Shown here piece after piece: positions 25,104 through 33,237 of a stretch of DNA of 64,000 nt. How positions within the stretch are numbered: the stretch's first letter is position 1; each line of letters begins with the position of its first letter. Both the position numbers and the translations under genes were made by a program. Origin of the DNA: Yoonia sp035117555 (GTDB taxonomy: Bacteria > Pseudomonadota > Alphaproteobacteria > Rhodobacterales > Rhodobacteraceae); assembly GCF_035117555.1 (NCBI RefSeq), contig NZ_JAYKPK010000011.1:62001-126000 (forward strand). The letters are read 5' to 3'. The notes beneath the pieces were generated by a model. It saw only the letters and a program-made list of their open reading frames with translations. It made no database searches and had not been told where the DNA came from.

Positions 25104-26150
25104 GTCACTTTCGGTACTGTTGCTGGATGGCGCAGGGCCGTGTGACCCCGGGCGCATCTGTGGGCTAAGCCGCCCATGCGTCAGTTTTGTAACAACGCCC
25201 GGAGGCAATTCCGGAACATGCGGTTCCTGTTTCGGAACCTGTTGACCGAGCGAAAGAATATCAGATTTCACCTGCAAGGCGATCTGATCGGCACAATAGC
25301 GCAGGGTGGCGTTCATGTTTTGCCGGGATGGTGTCAGCAGGGTGACGGCCACGGCAGGACCCGTCCAGTCAGGCAACAGGCGGCGCAACGCCCCGCTTGC
25401 CAGCGCGTCACGGGCGACGAATTCCGGGACCAATACCAGACCCTGAGCCTCCAGCCCGGCCTGCACCAGCACCGCCGCATTGGCTGTGATCAGCCGTGGC
25501 GGGGTGGTCAGCATTTCAACCTGTCCGGCTGCATTTGACAACAGCCCGGTTTCGGGGCGGGCATCGATTCCGTAAGCCAGCAGATCATGTGCCGCCACAT
25601 CGGCGGGGGCGAGTGGCGTGCCATATTTGACCAGATAGGCCGGTGCGGCAACAAGGATCAGCGGATTGCGGCAGATCCGCCGCTGGATCAGCGCGCTGTC
25701 ACGCAGGCTCCAGGCATGGGCGCGCAGCAACAGATCGCTGGGGTCGCTGACCGGGTCGGGGTCACGCTCGGACACGTCGAGCGTGAAGGACAGGCGCGGA
25801 TGCGGCCCGGTCAGCGCCGTCAGATAGTACGGCAGGCGCGCCGCGATCAAGGAGGTCGCGCTGAGCATGACCTGACCCGCGATATCCTGCCGGGCGCGCA
25901 GCAGCCGGTCTTCGGCGTCGCGGGCGGCCTGCACGACCCGCAGGCCGAGATCATAGGCGTCCTGCCCGGCGGGTGTCAGTGTAAACGCCTCGCCGCTGCG
26001 GATGATCAGACGGGTTTTGAGCTGCGCTTCCAATCCGGCCAGACGGCGGCTCATCGTGGATTTTGGCAGGTTCAGCGCGCGCCCGGCTTTCAGGATGCCC
26101 TGATGTTCGACGATGGCCACAAACAGCCGCAGGTCGTTCAGATCAAGCAT
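24081..26150 (-). CDS. LysR-type regulator whose open frame runs into the binding protein
   Basis: From ATG 26150 (GGGGA upstream) a LysR regulator begins: helix-turn-helix about residues 3-60 (LRLFVAIVEHQGILKAGRALNLPKSTMSRRL), then an effector domain to about residue 295. Typical LysR proteins stop near 300 residues. Here the same frame stays open through about 50 low-complexity residues and straight into the signal peptide and body of the solute-binding protein, giving 689 codons before a stop. A single polypeptide would carry a cytoplasmic regulator ahead of an internal signal peptide, so two separate products from two starts are more likely. Whether a LysR stop has been lost, or a sequence error hides it, cannot be told. 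It probably regulates this transporter. Confidence 0.7.
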   Translation of the reverse strand: MLDLNDLRLFVAIVEHQGILKAGRALNLPKSTMSRRLAGLEAQLKTRLIIRSGEAFTLTPAGQDAYDLGLRVVQAARDAEDRLLRARQDIAGQVMLSATSLIAARLPYYLTALTGPHPRLSFTLDVSERDPDPVSDPSDLLLRAHAWSLRDSALIQRRICRNPLILVAAPAYLVKYGTPLAPADVAAHDLLAYGIDARPETGLLSNAAGQVEMLTTPPRLITANAAVLVQAGLEAQGLVLVPEFVARDALASGALRRLLPDWTGPAVAVTLLTPSRQNMNATLRYCADQIALQVKSDILSLGQQVPKQEPHVPELPPGVVTKLTHGRLSPQMRPGSHGPAPSSNSTESDMPMTPFQTVLGTAALTTATALALPVAAQDAAGPLVLYTNDFEGAITDRFEADTGREVDVVQMSGGEILARIAAEAANPQWDVLIFNGSYTFHMLDQQEALLRGVEPANLGNLNEIGQTYLPENRSWFPIGLAASCVMLYRTDLVETPPTAFADLADPRFNGQFGMADPAVAAPAYPCVAQFFEELGDQGARDLFTSFFENGMRVFRTNGPTGAALASGDISLALITSQVAYTVMAEGEVPVSVVWPEDGAPGVVRGVGISASTARPEAAKAFVDWLLEPDTQSHLAAAIPSDGKFEPTVTGAVRRPDGPPEGQRYLVASDDFAVEHEADIKTWFADQALN
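25210..25239. repeat. Cluster of TTCC/GGAA inverted repeats
   Basis: TTCCGGAA (25210-25217), GGTTCC (25222-25227) and GGAACC (25234-25239) are packed within 30 bases. The last two form a perfect six-base inverted repeat with a six-base spacer. They lie in the stretch joining the LysR domain to the binding protein, about 110 bases upstream of the latter's start, where a promoter/operator for the transporter genes would sit. Confidence 0.5.
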
Positions 26151-26467
26151 GCGGTCCCCTTCCGTCCGTCGTACCGTCCACAGGTCCGATCTGCGCCACG
26201 CCCATCCTGCCATTGGTCGGTGATGTCGCGCAATGATCCGCGCGGTTAGCGGGCGGACGTAACGCCGGCATGACAGCAGGCGGATTTTCCGGACCATTGC
26301 GCGGCTGCGCCTGCCATGCTGCCGGCCATACTGGGGGGTGATTCCGCCAAGGTCGCATTTTTATTGCAAGACCCATCCACTTTTGGTTTCAAATGCCGCA
26401 GTATGATCAGGTTGCGGCGTGACACAGGCCACGCCTTGCGACCAAATGTCTATAATGGGAGGACAAT
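26151..26467. other. Divergent intergenic region, LysR/TAXI
   Basis: These 317 bases separate the leftward LysR gene from the rightward TAXI binding-protein gene and must hold both promoters. The part from about 26350 is AT-richer. A TATAAT at 26452-26457 abuts the GGGAGG ribosome-binding site and so is too close to act as a normal -10. I see no clear operator or small gene. Confidence 0.5.
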
Positions 26468-27454
26468 ATGCTACATCACAAACTTCAGGGCCCGAAGGGT
26501 CTGATCGGATCAGCGGCGCTGATCGCCATGAGTTTTGCCGCGCCCGCAGTGGCGCAAGAGCAGCTGTCGATCGCCACCGGCGGCACCGGCGGTGTTTATT
26601 ATCCGATCGGCGGCGGTCTGGCCGAGATCATCAACAACAATGTCGAAGGCTATTCGGCGACCGCTGAAGTCACCGGCGCCTCGGTCGAGAATATGGGCTT
26701 GATCGCGACAGGTGATGCGGATCTTGCGATCGCGCTGGCCGATACGGTGTTGCAGGCCTATACCGGCACCGGCCCGTTCGACGGGCAGCAATTGCCGATG
26801 GTGCGCGGCCTTGCATCCGTTTACGCGAATATGGTGCAGATCGTTGCGCTGGAAAGCAGCGGCATCACATCGCTGTCTGATATCGTCGGCAAGCGCGTGT
26901 CAATCGGTGCGCCGGGTTCCGGGACCGAGGTCAATACCGCCGCGATCCTGCAATCCAACGGCATCACCTATGATGATATCGACGAACAGCGCCTGAACTT
27001 CAACGAAACCGCCGATGCATTGAGCAATGGCGATATCGATGTGGGCTTTTGGTCTGTCGGCGCGCCGACCTCGTCGATCCTGAACCTTGCGACGACGCAG
27101 GATATTGTCATGATCACCTTGACCGAGGAAGAACTGGCCAATGCGATGGAGGCTGATCCGACTTTCGCGCTGACCACCCTGCCCGGCGGCAGCTATACCG
27201 GTGTGGATGAAGACACCGCCGTTCTGGCCATTCCCAATGTGCTGACAGTGTCATCCGAGATGTCCGATGATCTGGCTTATGCGCTGACCAAGGCGATGTT
27301 CGACAACATCGCCGATCTGCAAGCGGTGCATCCGGCGGCGAATGAAACCACGGTTGAATTCACCATGACAGCAACACCTGTGCCGCTGCATCCCGGCGCT
27401 GTGCGTTACTACGAAGAAGCAGGGGCCGAAATCCCGGACCGTCTGCTGCAATGA
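26468..27454 (+). CDS. TAXI-family TRAP transporter solute-binding protein
   Basis: A 328-residue periplasmic receptor. A signal peptide ends at AAPAVAQE; the mature N-terminus LSIATGGTGGVYYPIGGGLAEIIN is the TAXI-family hallmark, and the SIGAPGSGTEVNTAAIL segment follows at about residue 140. It would bind an organic acid or amino acid and pass it to the fused TRAP permease two genes on. GGGAGGA precedes the ATG at 26468. The next gene starts within its stop codon. Confidence 0.9.
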   Translation: MLHHKLQGPKGLIGSAALIAMSFAAPAVAQEQLSIATGGTGGVYYPIGGGLAEIINNNVEGYSATAEVTGASVENMGLIATGDADLAIALADTVLQAYTGTGPFDGQQLPMVRGLASVYANMVQIVALESSGITSLSDIVGKRVSIGAPGSGTEVNTAAILQSNGITYDDIDEQRLNFNETADALSNGDIDVGFWSVGAPTSSILNLATTQDIVMITLTEEELANAMEADPTFALTTLPGGSYTGVDEDTAVLAIPNVLTVSSEMSDDLAYALTKAMFDNIADLQAVHPAANETTVEFTMTATPVPLHPGAVRYYEEAGAEIPDRLLQ

Positions 27455-27924
27455 TCCTGAGGATTGGAGGAGGGCTTTGCGCCCTCCTTCTTTTTCTGGC
27501 ACCTGTTTCCGCGATGGCCGATGCGCTGATCGCGACGCGTGATGACGGCAGCGAAATTGCACGCTTTTCGGTCCCGGAAGGCAGCGGCTGGTGCGTCTTG
27601 TGGCATCATTCCGTGCGCGGCTTTGAGGTGTCGGATTGTTATGAGAACCGGGATGGCGCTATGGTGCTGGTCTGGGCGCATCTGCCGGATTTTGCGGCGG
27701 GGCTGGATCACATCCCCGGTCGCGGGCGGCAGGTGTCAGATGGGCAGGGTGGCTATTTCATCCTTGATATTGACGAAAGCGTCATCGGGAATGCCTATGT
27801 GCTGCGCCCCGGTGCCGGGGCAGTTGATCACCGGCTTCGGGTGGGGGATGATGTCATCTCTCTCTCGGCAGTAGCGGCGCGCGAACGCGTCACGATTACT
27901 TTGACAGGGAACACCGATAAATGA
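27451..27924 (+). CDS. DUF1850 protein of a TAXI-TRAP operon
   Basis: A 157-residue small exported or membrane-anchored protein: an N-terminal hydrophobic stretch (IGGGLCALLLFLAPVSAMA) followed by a DUF1850 domain with WCVLWHHSVRGFEVSDCYE and a C-terminal LRPGAGAVDHRLRVGDDV segment. DUF1850 proteins are regularly encoded between TAXI receptor and fused TRAP permease, so a role in that transporter is likely, though its mechanism is not known to me. It overlaps both neighbours by four bases (ATGA). A terminator-like hairpin lies inside its first codons. Confidence 0.82.
   Translation: MILRIGGGLCALLLFLAPVSAMADALIATRDDGSEIARFSVPEGSGWCVLWHHSVRGFEVSDCYENRDGAMVLVWAHLPDFAAGLDHIPGRGRQVSDGQGGYFILDIDESVIGNAYVLRPGAGAVDHRLRVGDDVISLSAVAARERVTITLTGNTDK
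27468..27495 (+). terminator. Hairpin after the TAXI gene, inside DUF1850 coding sequence
   Basis: AGGAGGGC (27468-27475) and GCCCTCCT (27481-27488) pair around TTTGC and are followed by TCTTTTT. It starts 13 bases after the TAXI stop and lies within the DUF1850 signal-peptide codons. It has the form of an intrinsic terminator, so it could reduce expression of the permease genes relative to the receptor. Confidence 0.65.
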
Positions 27925-29930
27925 CCACGGATACTGACACCCCATCGCAGGTCGCCCCGGCACCCTGGTTTGTGCTGCGCGCCATTGCTGTCGTCGGGAT
28001 CGCGCTGTCGCTGTTCCAGCTTTATGCCGCTGGTGTGCAACCTTTGGGCCTTTTCTTTCAACGACCCATTCACCTTGGTTTCATTCTGGTCTTGTGTTTT
28101 CTGATCTATCCGGCCTTTGGCAATCAGCAGCCACGCGGCCCGCTGGGCTGGGCCATTGATGGCGTATTGATCCTGTGCGGCATCGCGGTCGGGGCGTGGT
28201 TGCCGATGAATATCGAGACAATCGCCAACCAGATTTTCCCGCGTCAGATCGATATCTGGATGGGTATTCTGACGATCATCGTCGTGTTGGAAGGCGCGCG
28301 CCGGGCTGTCGGCCTTGGCATGACGATCATCGGCGTGTTCTTCCTTGCCTATGCCTTTGCAGGCAGCAGGGGCGAATTGCCGTTTCTGGCCGATTGGATG
28401 CCCGGTATCCTGAACCACCGTGGCTATTCGCTGGACCGTGTCGCCAGCCAGATGACACTGGGGGCGGAAGGGATCTTTGGCCTGCCGCTGGGTGTGGCTG
28501 CGACATTCGTGTTCATCTTCGTGCTGTTCGGCGCGTTTCTGGAAGCCACCGGCGCGGGCAAGTTTTTCATTGACCTTGCCTATGCTGCGACAGGCCGTCA
28601 GCGCGGCGGCCCGGCCAAGGCGGCGGTCATTGCCTCGGCAGGGATGGGGTCGATTTCAGGCTCTGCGATCGCAAATGTGGTCACCACGGGTGCTTTCACC
28701 ATCCCGCTGATGAAAAAGCTGGGCTATCGCCCGGCGCAAGCGGGCGGGATCGAAGCTGCTGCCTCGACCGGCGGGCAAATCATGCCGCCGCTGATGGGGG
28801 CCGGTGCCTTCCTGATGTCGGAGTTCACGCAGGTGCCTTATGTCGACATTGTGCTGGTGTCGATCTTTCCGGCATTTTTGTATTTTGGCGTGGTCTATCT
28901 GTTGGTCCATATCGCCGCTGTAAAGCAAGGCATGACAGGGCTGCCGGCAAGTGAGCTGCCGCGCGTCCGCGAGGTTCTAGCCGAAGGCTGGCATTTCCTT
29001 TTGCCGCTTGTGGCATTGGTCGTTCTTTTGGTTGCGGGCTATTCGCCGATGCGGGTCGGGTTCTATGCAATCCTGTCGGTCATGGCTGCGGCCGCGGCGC
29101 GCGCGCTGTGGAGTTTCGCGGCCAATGACCCCAGTGCTGGCGGCTTTGTCGCGATGTGCCGTCGGGGGATCGTGTTGACACTGAATGCGCTGGAACTGGG
29201 CGCGCGCAATGCGGTTGCTGTGTCCATGGCCTGTGCTGTCGCGGGGATTATCGTCGGCATCGTCGGGTTGACCGGGCTTGGTCTGAAATTCTCGGCCATG
29301 ATGATCGCGTTTTCGGGTGGCAATCTGGTGCTGGCACTGCTTTTGGTGCTGATCGCCAGCCTGATCCTGGGCATGGGCCTGCCCGTCACCGCGGCCTATA
29401 TCGTGTTGATCATTCTTGTCGGCCCTGCGCTGACCAATGAATTCGGCGTGCCGCTGCTGATCGCGCATCTGGTCGTGTTCTGGTATTCGCAGGACAGCAA
29501 CGTGACACCGCCCGTGGCCCTTGCCGGTTTTGCAGGTGCGGCGATTGCGGGGTCCAAACCGATGGAAACCAGCATTCAGGCCTGGAAATATGCCAAGGGG
29601 CTGTATCTGATCCCCTTGTTTATGGTGTTCAATGAGGAAATCATCCTTGGCGGTCCGTTGCCCTTGGTGCTGTGGAGCGGGGCCATCGCCATTCTTGGTC
29701 TGGTCGCCTTTGCCGCCTTGCTGGAAGGTTTTCTGTGGCGGCCCATGGCAATCTGGGTGCGTGTGCTGTTGCTGCCGGGTGTGGTCGCCCTGTTCTGGCC
29801 GGACCTGATGGTGGAGATTGCCGGTGCGATCCTGATCATCATCCTGTTGACCCACAACTGGATGCAGGCCCGAAACGACGGTACAGCTGCGGACACTCTG
29901 GCACCCCCCGGCAGCGCACGACAAGGGTAG
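27921..29930 (+). CDS. TRAP transporter fused DctQ-DctM permease
   Basis: A 669-residue inner-membrane protein with about 17 hydrophobic segments: a DctQ-like part at the N-terminus (about residues 1-110) and a DctM-like body (about 120-640) with GSISGSAIANVVTTGAFTIPLMKKLGY and the AAASTGGQIMPPLMGAGAFLM motif. Fused permeases of this kind pair with TAXI receptors and use a sodium or proton gradient. It is the last gene of the three-gene operon; the 349-base gap 29931-30279 follows. Confidence 0.9.
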   Translation: MTTDTDTPSQVAPAPWFVLRAIAVVGIALSLFQLYAAGVQPLGLFFQRPIHLGFILVLCFLIYPAFGNQQPRGPLGWAIDGVLILCGIAVGAWLPMNIETIANQIFPRQIDIWMGILTIIVVLEGARRAVGLGMTIIGVFFLAYAFAGSRGELPFLADWMPGILNHRGYSLDRVASQMTLGAEGIFGLPLGVAATFVFIFVLFGAFLEATGAGKFFIDLAYAATGRQRGGPAKAAVIASAGMGSISGSAIANVVTTGAFTIPLMKKLGYRPAQAGGIEAAASTGGQIMPPLMGAGAFLMSEFTQVPYVDIVLVSIFPAFLYFGVVYLLVHIAAVKQGMTGLPASELPRVREVLAEGWHFLLPLVALVVLLVAGYSPMRVGFYAILSVMAAAAARALWSFAANDPSAGGFVAMCRRGIVLTLNALELGARNAVAVSMACAVAGIIVGIVGLTGLGLKFSAMMIAFSGGNLVLALLLVLIASLILGMGLPVTAAYIVLIILVGPALTNEFGVPLLIAHLVVFWYSQDSNVTPPVALAGFAGAAIAGSKPMETSIQAWKYAKGLYLIPLFMVFNEEIILGGPLPLVLWSGAIAILGLVAFAALLEGFLWRPMAIWVRVLLLPGVVALFWPDLMVEIAGAILIIILLTHNWMQARNDGTAADTLAPPGSARQG

Positions 29931-30279
29931 CGTCACGCGGCGCTGCGCAGCGAGTCGATGAAGCCGATAGGCTGGTTTGTTCTGGCTGTCCGCGGAGCAG
30001 GCGGCAGAATGGTCCCAGTGAGGTGTCAGCTTACCCGTGCTGCATGCGTCATCACGTGACTCGAAATGGCATGAAACGCATCTGCGAACCACAGCATCAT
30101 CAGTTTTCGGATGCCCACAATGTGTTCAATCCTCATCTGCTTGCACAAATTGTATACAATCATGCCGCAGGGCAGAAAAGTTCTTTTCAGTTTCAGGACA
30201 GGTTCAACCGGCTGACCTAGCGTTCGAGACACGCCGCTGCCGTGCAGCATGTTTCTTGATCATCAGAAAGGACGTCACC
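29931..30279. other. Intergenic region ahead of the DctP operon
   Basis: A 349-base gap with no convincing gene. Its notable element is the palindrome ATTGTATACAAT at 30149-30160, described separately. AT content rises around 30100-30200, consistent with a promoter for dctP. I see no terminator for the upstream permease gene. Confidence 0.5.
30149..30160. promoter_or_regulatory. Palindromic GntR-type operator
   Basis: ATTGTATACAAT is a perfect 12-base palindrome with the TTGTATACAA core common to operators of FCD-type GntR regulators. It lies 120 bases upstream of dctP and overlaps a possible -10 (TATACA). The GntR gene at the end of this cluster (35614-36306) is the likely regulator; this pairing is inferred. 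Confidence 0.6.
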
Positions 30280-31365
30280 GTGGACCGACGCAAGTTTCTT
30301 TCCGCCTCTGCCCTTGTTGCAGGCGCTGGTATCACCGCCCCGACAATTGCCCGCGCGCAGGACAGTTTCAACTGGCGCATGACCAACAGCTATGGCCCGA
30401 CCGCGCCGTTCTATTCGGTCGGCCCCGGCAGCCCGACAGATATGATCGAGAAAATCCGGATCATGTCCGGTGGACGGTTGAGCATCGAACATTACGGTGC
30501 AGGTGAGTTGATCCCCGCCTTTGAAGGCTTTGATGCCGTCCAGCAGGGCGTGGTCGAGATGAACGCCTCCAACAGCTATTTCTGGTCCGGCAACGTCTTT
30601 GCCGCGCAATATTTCACGACTGTGCCGTTTGGTATGTCGTTCATGGGTCATATGGCCTGGCTGTTTCACGGTGGCGGGCTGGAATTGTGGCAGGAAGTCT
30701 ATGAGCCTTTCGGCCTTGTTGCTTTCCCGATGAATTCGACCGGCGTGCAGATGACAGGCTGGTTCCGCGAACCTGTGGAATCGCTGAGCCAGTTGAACGG
30801 GCTGCGGATGCGCATTCCGGGGCTGGCTGGTCGTGTTTATGCCTCGCTCGGCGTCGATACCCGCTTGCTGCCGGGGGGTGAGATTTTCCCCGCCCTCGAA
30901 CGCGGCGTGATTGATGCGGCGGAATTTGTCGGGCCTTATCAGGACCGTGCCTTGGGTCTGCATCAGGCGGCGAAATTCTATCACACCTCGGGCTGGCACG
31001 AACCGGCAACGACAGGTGAATTGCTGATCTCCAAAGCTGCATGGGACAGCCTGCCCGAAGATCTGCAGATGATCGTGCGGCAAGCCAGCCAAGCTGCCTG
31101 TCTCGACAGCCTGCTGTGGTCAGAATCGGTGAATGGTGCCGCGCTGACCGATCTGGTCACCAATGAGGGCGTCACCGCAGCCCCCCTGCCCGCCGAGGTG
31201 ATCGCCGCCCTGCGCGAAGCCACGCTGGATACATTGGAAACCGAGGCGAATAATTCCGAGATCACCCGCAAAGTGCATGACAGCTACTTCGCCTTCAAAG
31301 CCGATCACGATGGCTGGGCGAAGATCAGCGAAGTGTCGTGGTTCAACAACATTCTGGAGTTTTGA
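30280..31365 (+). CDS. DctP-family TRAP solute-binding protein with Tat signal
   Basis: A 361-residue TRAP receptor. The GTG start at 30280 has AAAGGA seven bases upstream and gives a twin-arginine leader, DRRKFLSASALVAGAGITAPTIARA, implying export in folded form. The mature part is YiaO/DctP-like: MIEKIRIMSGGRLSIEHYGAGELIPA and LNGLRMRIPGLAGRVYASLGV, with the conserved Arg in RMRIPG that holds the substrate carboxylate. The upstream frame, open to 30037, is not coding. Small and large permease genes follow at once. Ligand is likely a carboxylate; gamma-glutamyl or related compounds are suggested by the downstream enzyme. Confidence 0.9.
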   Translation: MDRRKFLSASALVAGAGITAPTIARAQDSFNWRMTNSYGPTAPFYSVGPGSPTDMIEKIRIMSGGRLSIEHYGAGELIPAFEGFDAVQQGVVEMNASNSYFWSGNVFAAQYFTTVPFGMSFMGHMAWLFHGGGLELWQEVYEPFGLVAFPMNSTGVQMTGWFREPVESLSQLNGLRMRIPGLAGRVYASLGVDTRLLPGGEIFPALERGVIDAAEFVGPYQDRALGLHQAAKFYHTSGWHEPATTGELLISKAAWDSLPEDLQMIVRQASQAACLDSLLWSESVNGAALTDLVTNEGVTAAPLPAEVIAALREATLDTLETEANNSEITRKVHDSYFAFKADHDGWAKISEVSWFNNILEF

Positions 31366-31370
31366 CCCAA

Positions 31371-31886
31371 ATGGCACCGGCCGTCTTGCGTTTTGTTCTG
31401 GGGCTTGAGCAGATTGTCAGGCTGTTCGGCATTATTGCGGCCTGGCTTTGTCTGGCGCTGGTGCTGCTGGTGGCGGGTGATGTTTTCGCCCGCTACCTGT
31501 TCGATACTGGCGCCGTCTGGGCGCAGGAACTGCAATGGCATCTGATTTCGCCCATCGCGCTGTTTGGCATGTCCTATGCCTTGTTTTCGGGTGAACAGGT
31601 GCGGGTAGATGTGCTTTATGAGCATTTCTCACCGCAGCTCCAGCGGATCGTTGAGATCATCGGCGGGCTGCTGATCATCGCATTGGGCGTTTTGCTGGTC
31701 AAACTTTCATGGGGCTGGGTCGGCATGTCCTACACGCGCGGCGAAGGATCGCCCAATCCCGGCGGTCTGCCGTTTCGCTATCTGCTCAAGGCGATGATCC
31801 CGCTGGGGTTTGCCCTGCTGACCTTGCAAGGCGTGGCGCATGTGCTGCGTCACGCTTTTGCGCTGCCGCCGCGCGACCCGGCTTAA
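31371..31886 (+). CDS. DctQ-family TRAP small permease
   Basis: A 171-residue protein with four membrane segments and the DctQ motif DVFARYLFDTGAVWAQELQWHL in the first third. It forms the membrane complex with the DctM subunit 24 bases downstream. The ATG at 31371 is preferred: it follows the dctP stop by two bases and has GGAG 11 bases upstream; the longer frame from 31338 overlaps dctP needlessly. Confidence 0.85.
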   Translation: MAPAVLRFVLGLEQIVRLFGIIAAWLCLALVLLVAGDVFARYLFDTGAVWAQELQWHLISPIALFGMSYALFSGEQVRVDVLYEHFSPQLQRIVEIIGGLLIIALGVLLVKLSWGWVGMSYTRGEGSPNPGGLPFRYLLKAMIPLGFALLTLQGVAHVLRHAFALPPRDPA

Positions 31887-31910
31887 ATATCCGCATTCAA
31901 GGTAAATCTC

Positions 31911-33236
31911 ATGTCTCCTATGGAACTTCTGGCGATCGCGATGATCGCTGCCTTTTTCGTGTTGCTGATGATCGGCATCCCGGTCGGGATCGCGCTGGCC
32001 GGATCGGCGTTCTTTTTCGGCTATCTTGGCTTTGGATCGTCGCTGTTCAACCTGCTGCCGTCGCGCGTCTATGGCGTGGTCACGAATTACACATTGATGG
32101 CGATCCCGCTTTTCGTGTTCATGGGGGTCATGCTGGAAAAATCCAAGTTGGCCGAGGAATTGATCGATGTCGTCGGTCATCTGTTCGGCAATATCCAAGG
32201 TGGCATGGGTGTGGCGATCATCTTTGTCGGTGTGTTGCTCGGGGCAGCGACCGGAATCGTCGGGGCCACAATCGTCACGATGGGGTTGCTGACATTGCCG
32301 ACCCTGTTGCGGCGCGGCTATTCCAAGACCGTCGCGACAGGGATGATCGCGGCCTCCGGCACCTTGGGGCAGATCATTCCGCCATCGCTGGTGTTGATCC
32401 TGCTCGCCGATATCTTGCAGGAATCCGTGGGCACGATGTTTGCCGCAGCCCTGATCCCCGGGCTGACATTGGCGGGGGTCTATGTCGTGGCGATCCTTGG
32501 CTATGCCTGGCTGGTGCCCGGATCGATGCCGCCGATCCCGGTCGATGAACGCCGGGCGCTGTCGCCCATGGCACTGCTGCGCAAGGTCGTGCTGGTCGTT
32601 GGCCCACCCGTCGGTCTGGTCATCGCAGTCTTGGGCAGCATCATCGGCGGCATCGCCGCCCCGACCGAGGCAGCATCCATGGGCGCTGTCGGTGCCTTGG
32701 CCTTTGTCGCACTATCCGGCAGGCTGACCGGCGCGATGCTGTTTGCTGTCGCACGCTCCACCCTGCTCATCTCGGCCATGGTGTTCTTCATCCTGATCTG
32801 CGCGCAGGTCTTTGGCTTGGCCTTTCGCGGTTTGGGAGGTGAAGGTCTGGTCGAGCGGATGTTCGACTGGGTCCCCGGTGGCGTCACCGGCGCGCTGGTA
32901 TTCCTGATGCTGTTGATCTTCGTGCTGGGTTTCTTTCTGGAATGGATCGAGATCAGCTATATCGCCCTGCCGTTGTTTCTGCCGTTCTTCATGCAGGCGG
33001 GTGTTGATCCGGTCTGGCTGGGCATTCTGATCTGTCTGAACCTGCAGACCAGTTTCCTGACGCCACCCTTCGGCTGGTCTTTGTTCTTTCTCAAAGGTGT
33101 GGCGCCTGCCGGTGTAACCACGATGGATATCTACAAAGGCGCTATCCCTTTCATCGGTCTGCAATTCATTGCATTGATCATGGTGTTTTTCATGCCAGGT
33201 CTCGCGACATGGCTGCCCAATGCGATAGGATGGTAA
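31911..33236 (+). CDS. DctM-family TRAP large permease
   Basis: A 441-residue inner-membrane protein with about 12 segments. DctM signatures are ALAGSAFFFGYLGFG at the start, YTLMAIPLFVFMGVMLEKS, GAATGIVGATIVTMGLLTLPTLLRRGY and ASGTLGQIIPPSLVLILLAD. It forms the ion-coupled substrate path. It lies between dctQ and the gamma-glutamyltransferase-family gene, whose ATG follows its stop by one base, so both are likely co-translated. Confidence 0.92.
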   Translation: MSPMELLAIAMIAAFFVLLMIGIPVGIALAGSAFFFGYLGFGSSLFNLLPSRVYGVVTNYTLMAIPLFVFMGVMLEKSKLAEELIDVVGHLFGNIQGGMGVAIIFVGVLLGAATGIVGATIVTMGLLTLPTLLRRGYSKTVATGMIAASGTLGQIIPPSLVLILLADILQESVGTMFAAALIPGLTLAGVYVVAILGYAWLVPGSMPPIPVDERRALSPMALLRKVVLVVGPPVGLVIAVLGSIIGGIAAPTEAASMGAVGALAFVALSGRLTGAMLFAVARSTLLISAMVFFILICAQVFGLAFRGLGGEGLVERMFDWVPGGVTGALVFLMLLIFVLGFFLEWIEISYIALPLFLPFFMQAGVDPVWLGILICLNLQTSFLTPPFGWSLFFLKGVAPAGVTTMDIYKGAIPFIGLQFIALIMVFFMPGLATWLPNAIGW

Positions 33237-33237
33237 G

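Noticed and set aside
26452..26457. TATAAT as promoter of the TAXI gene
   Set aside because: It directly abuts the GGGAGG ribosome-binding site, so transcription would start inside or after it; no -35 at the right distance.
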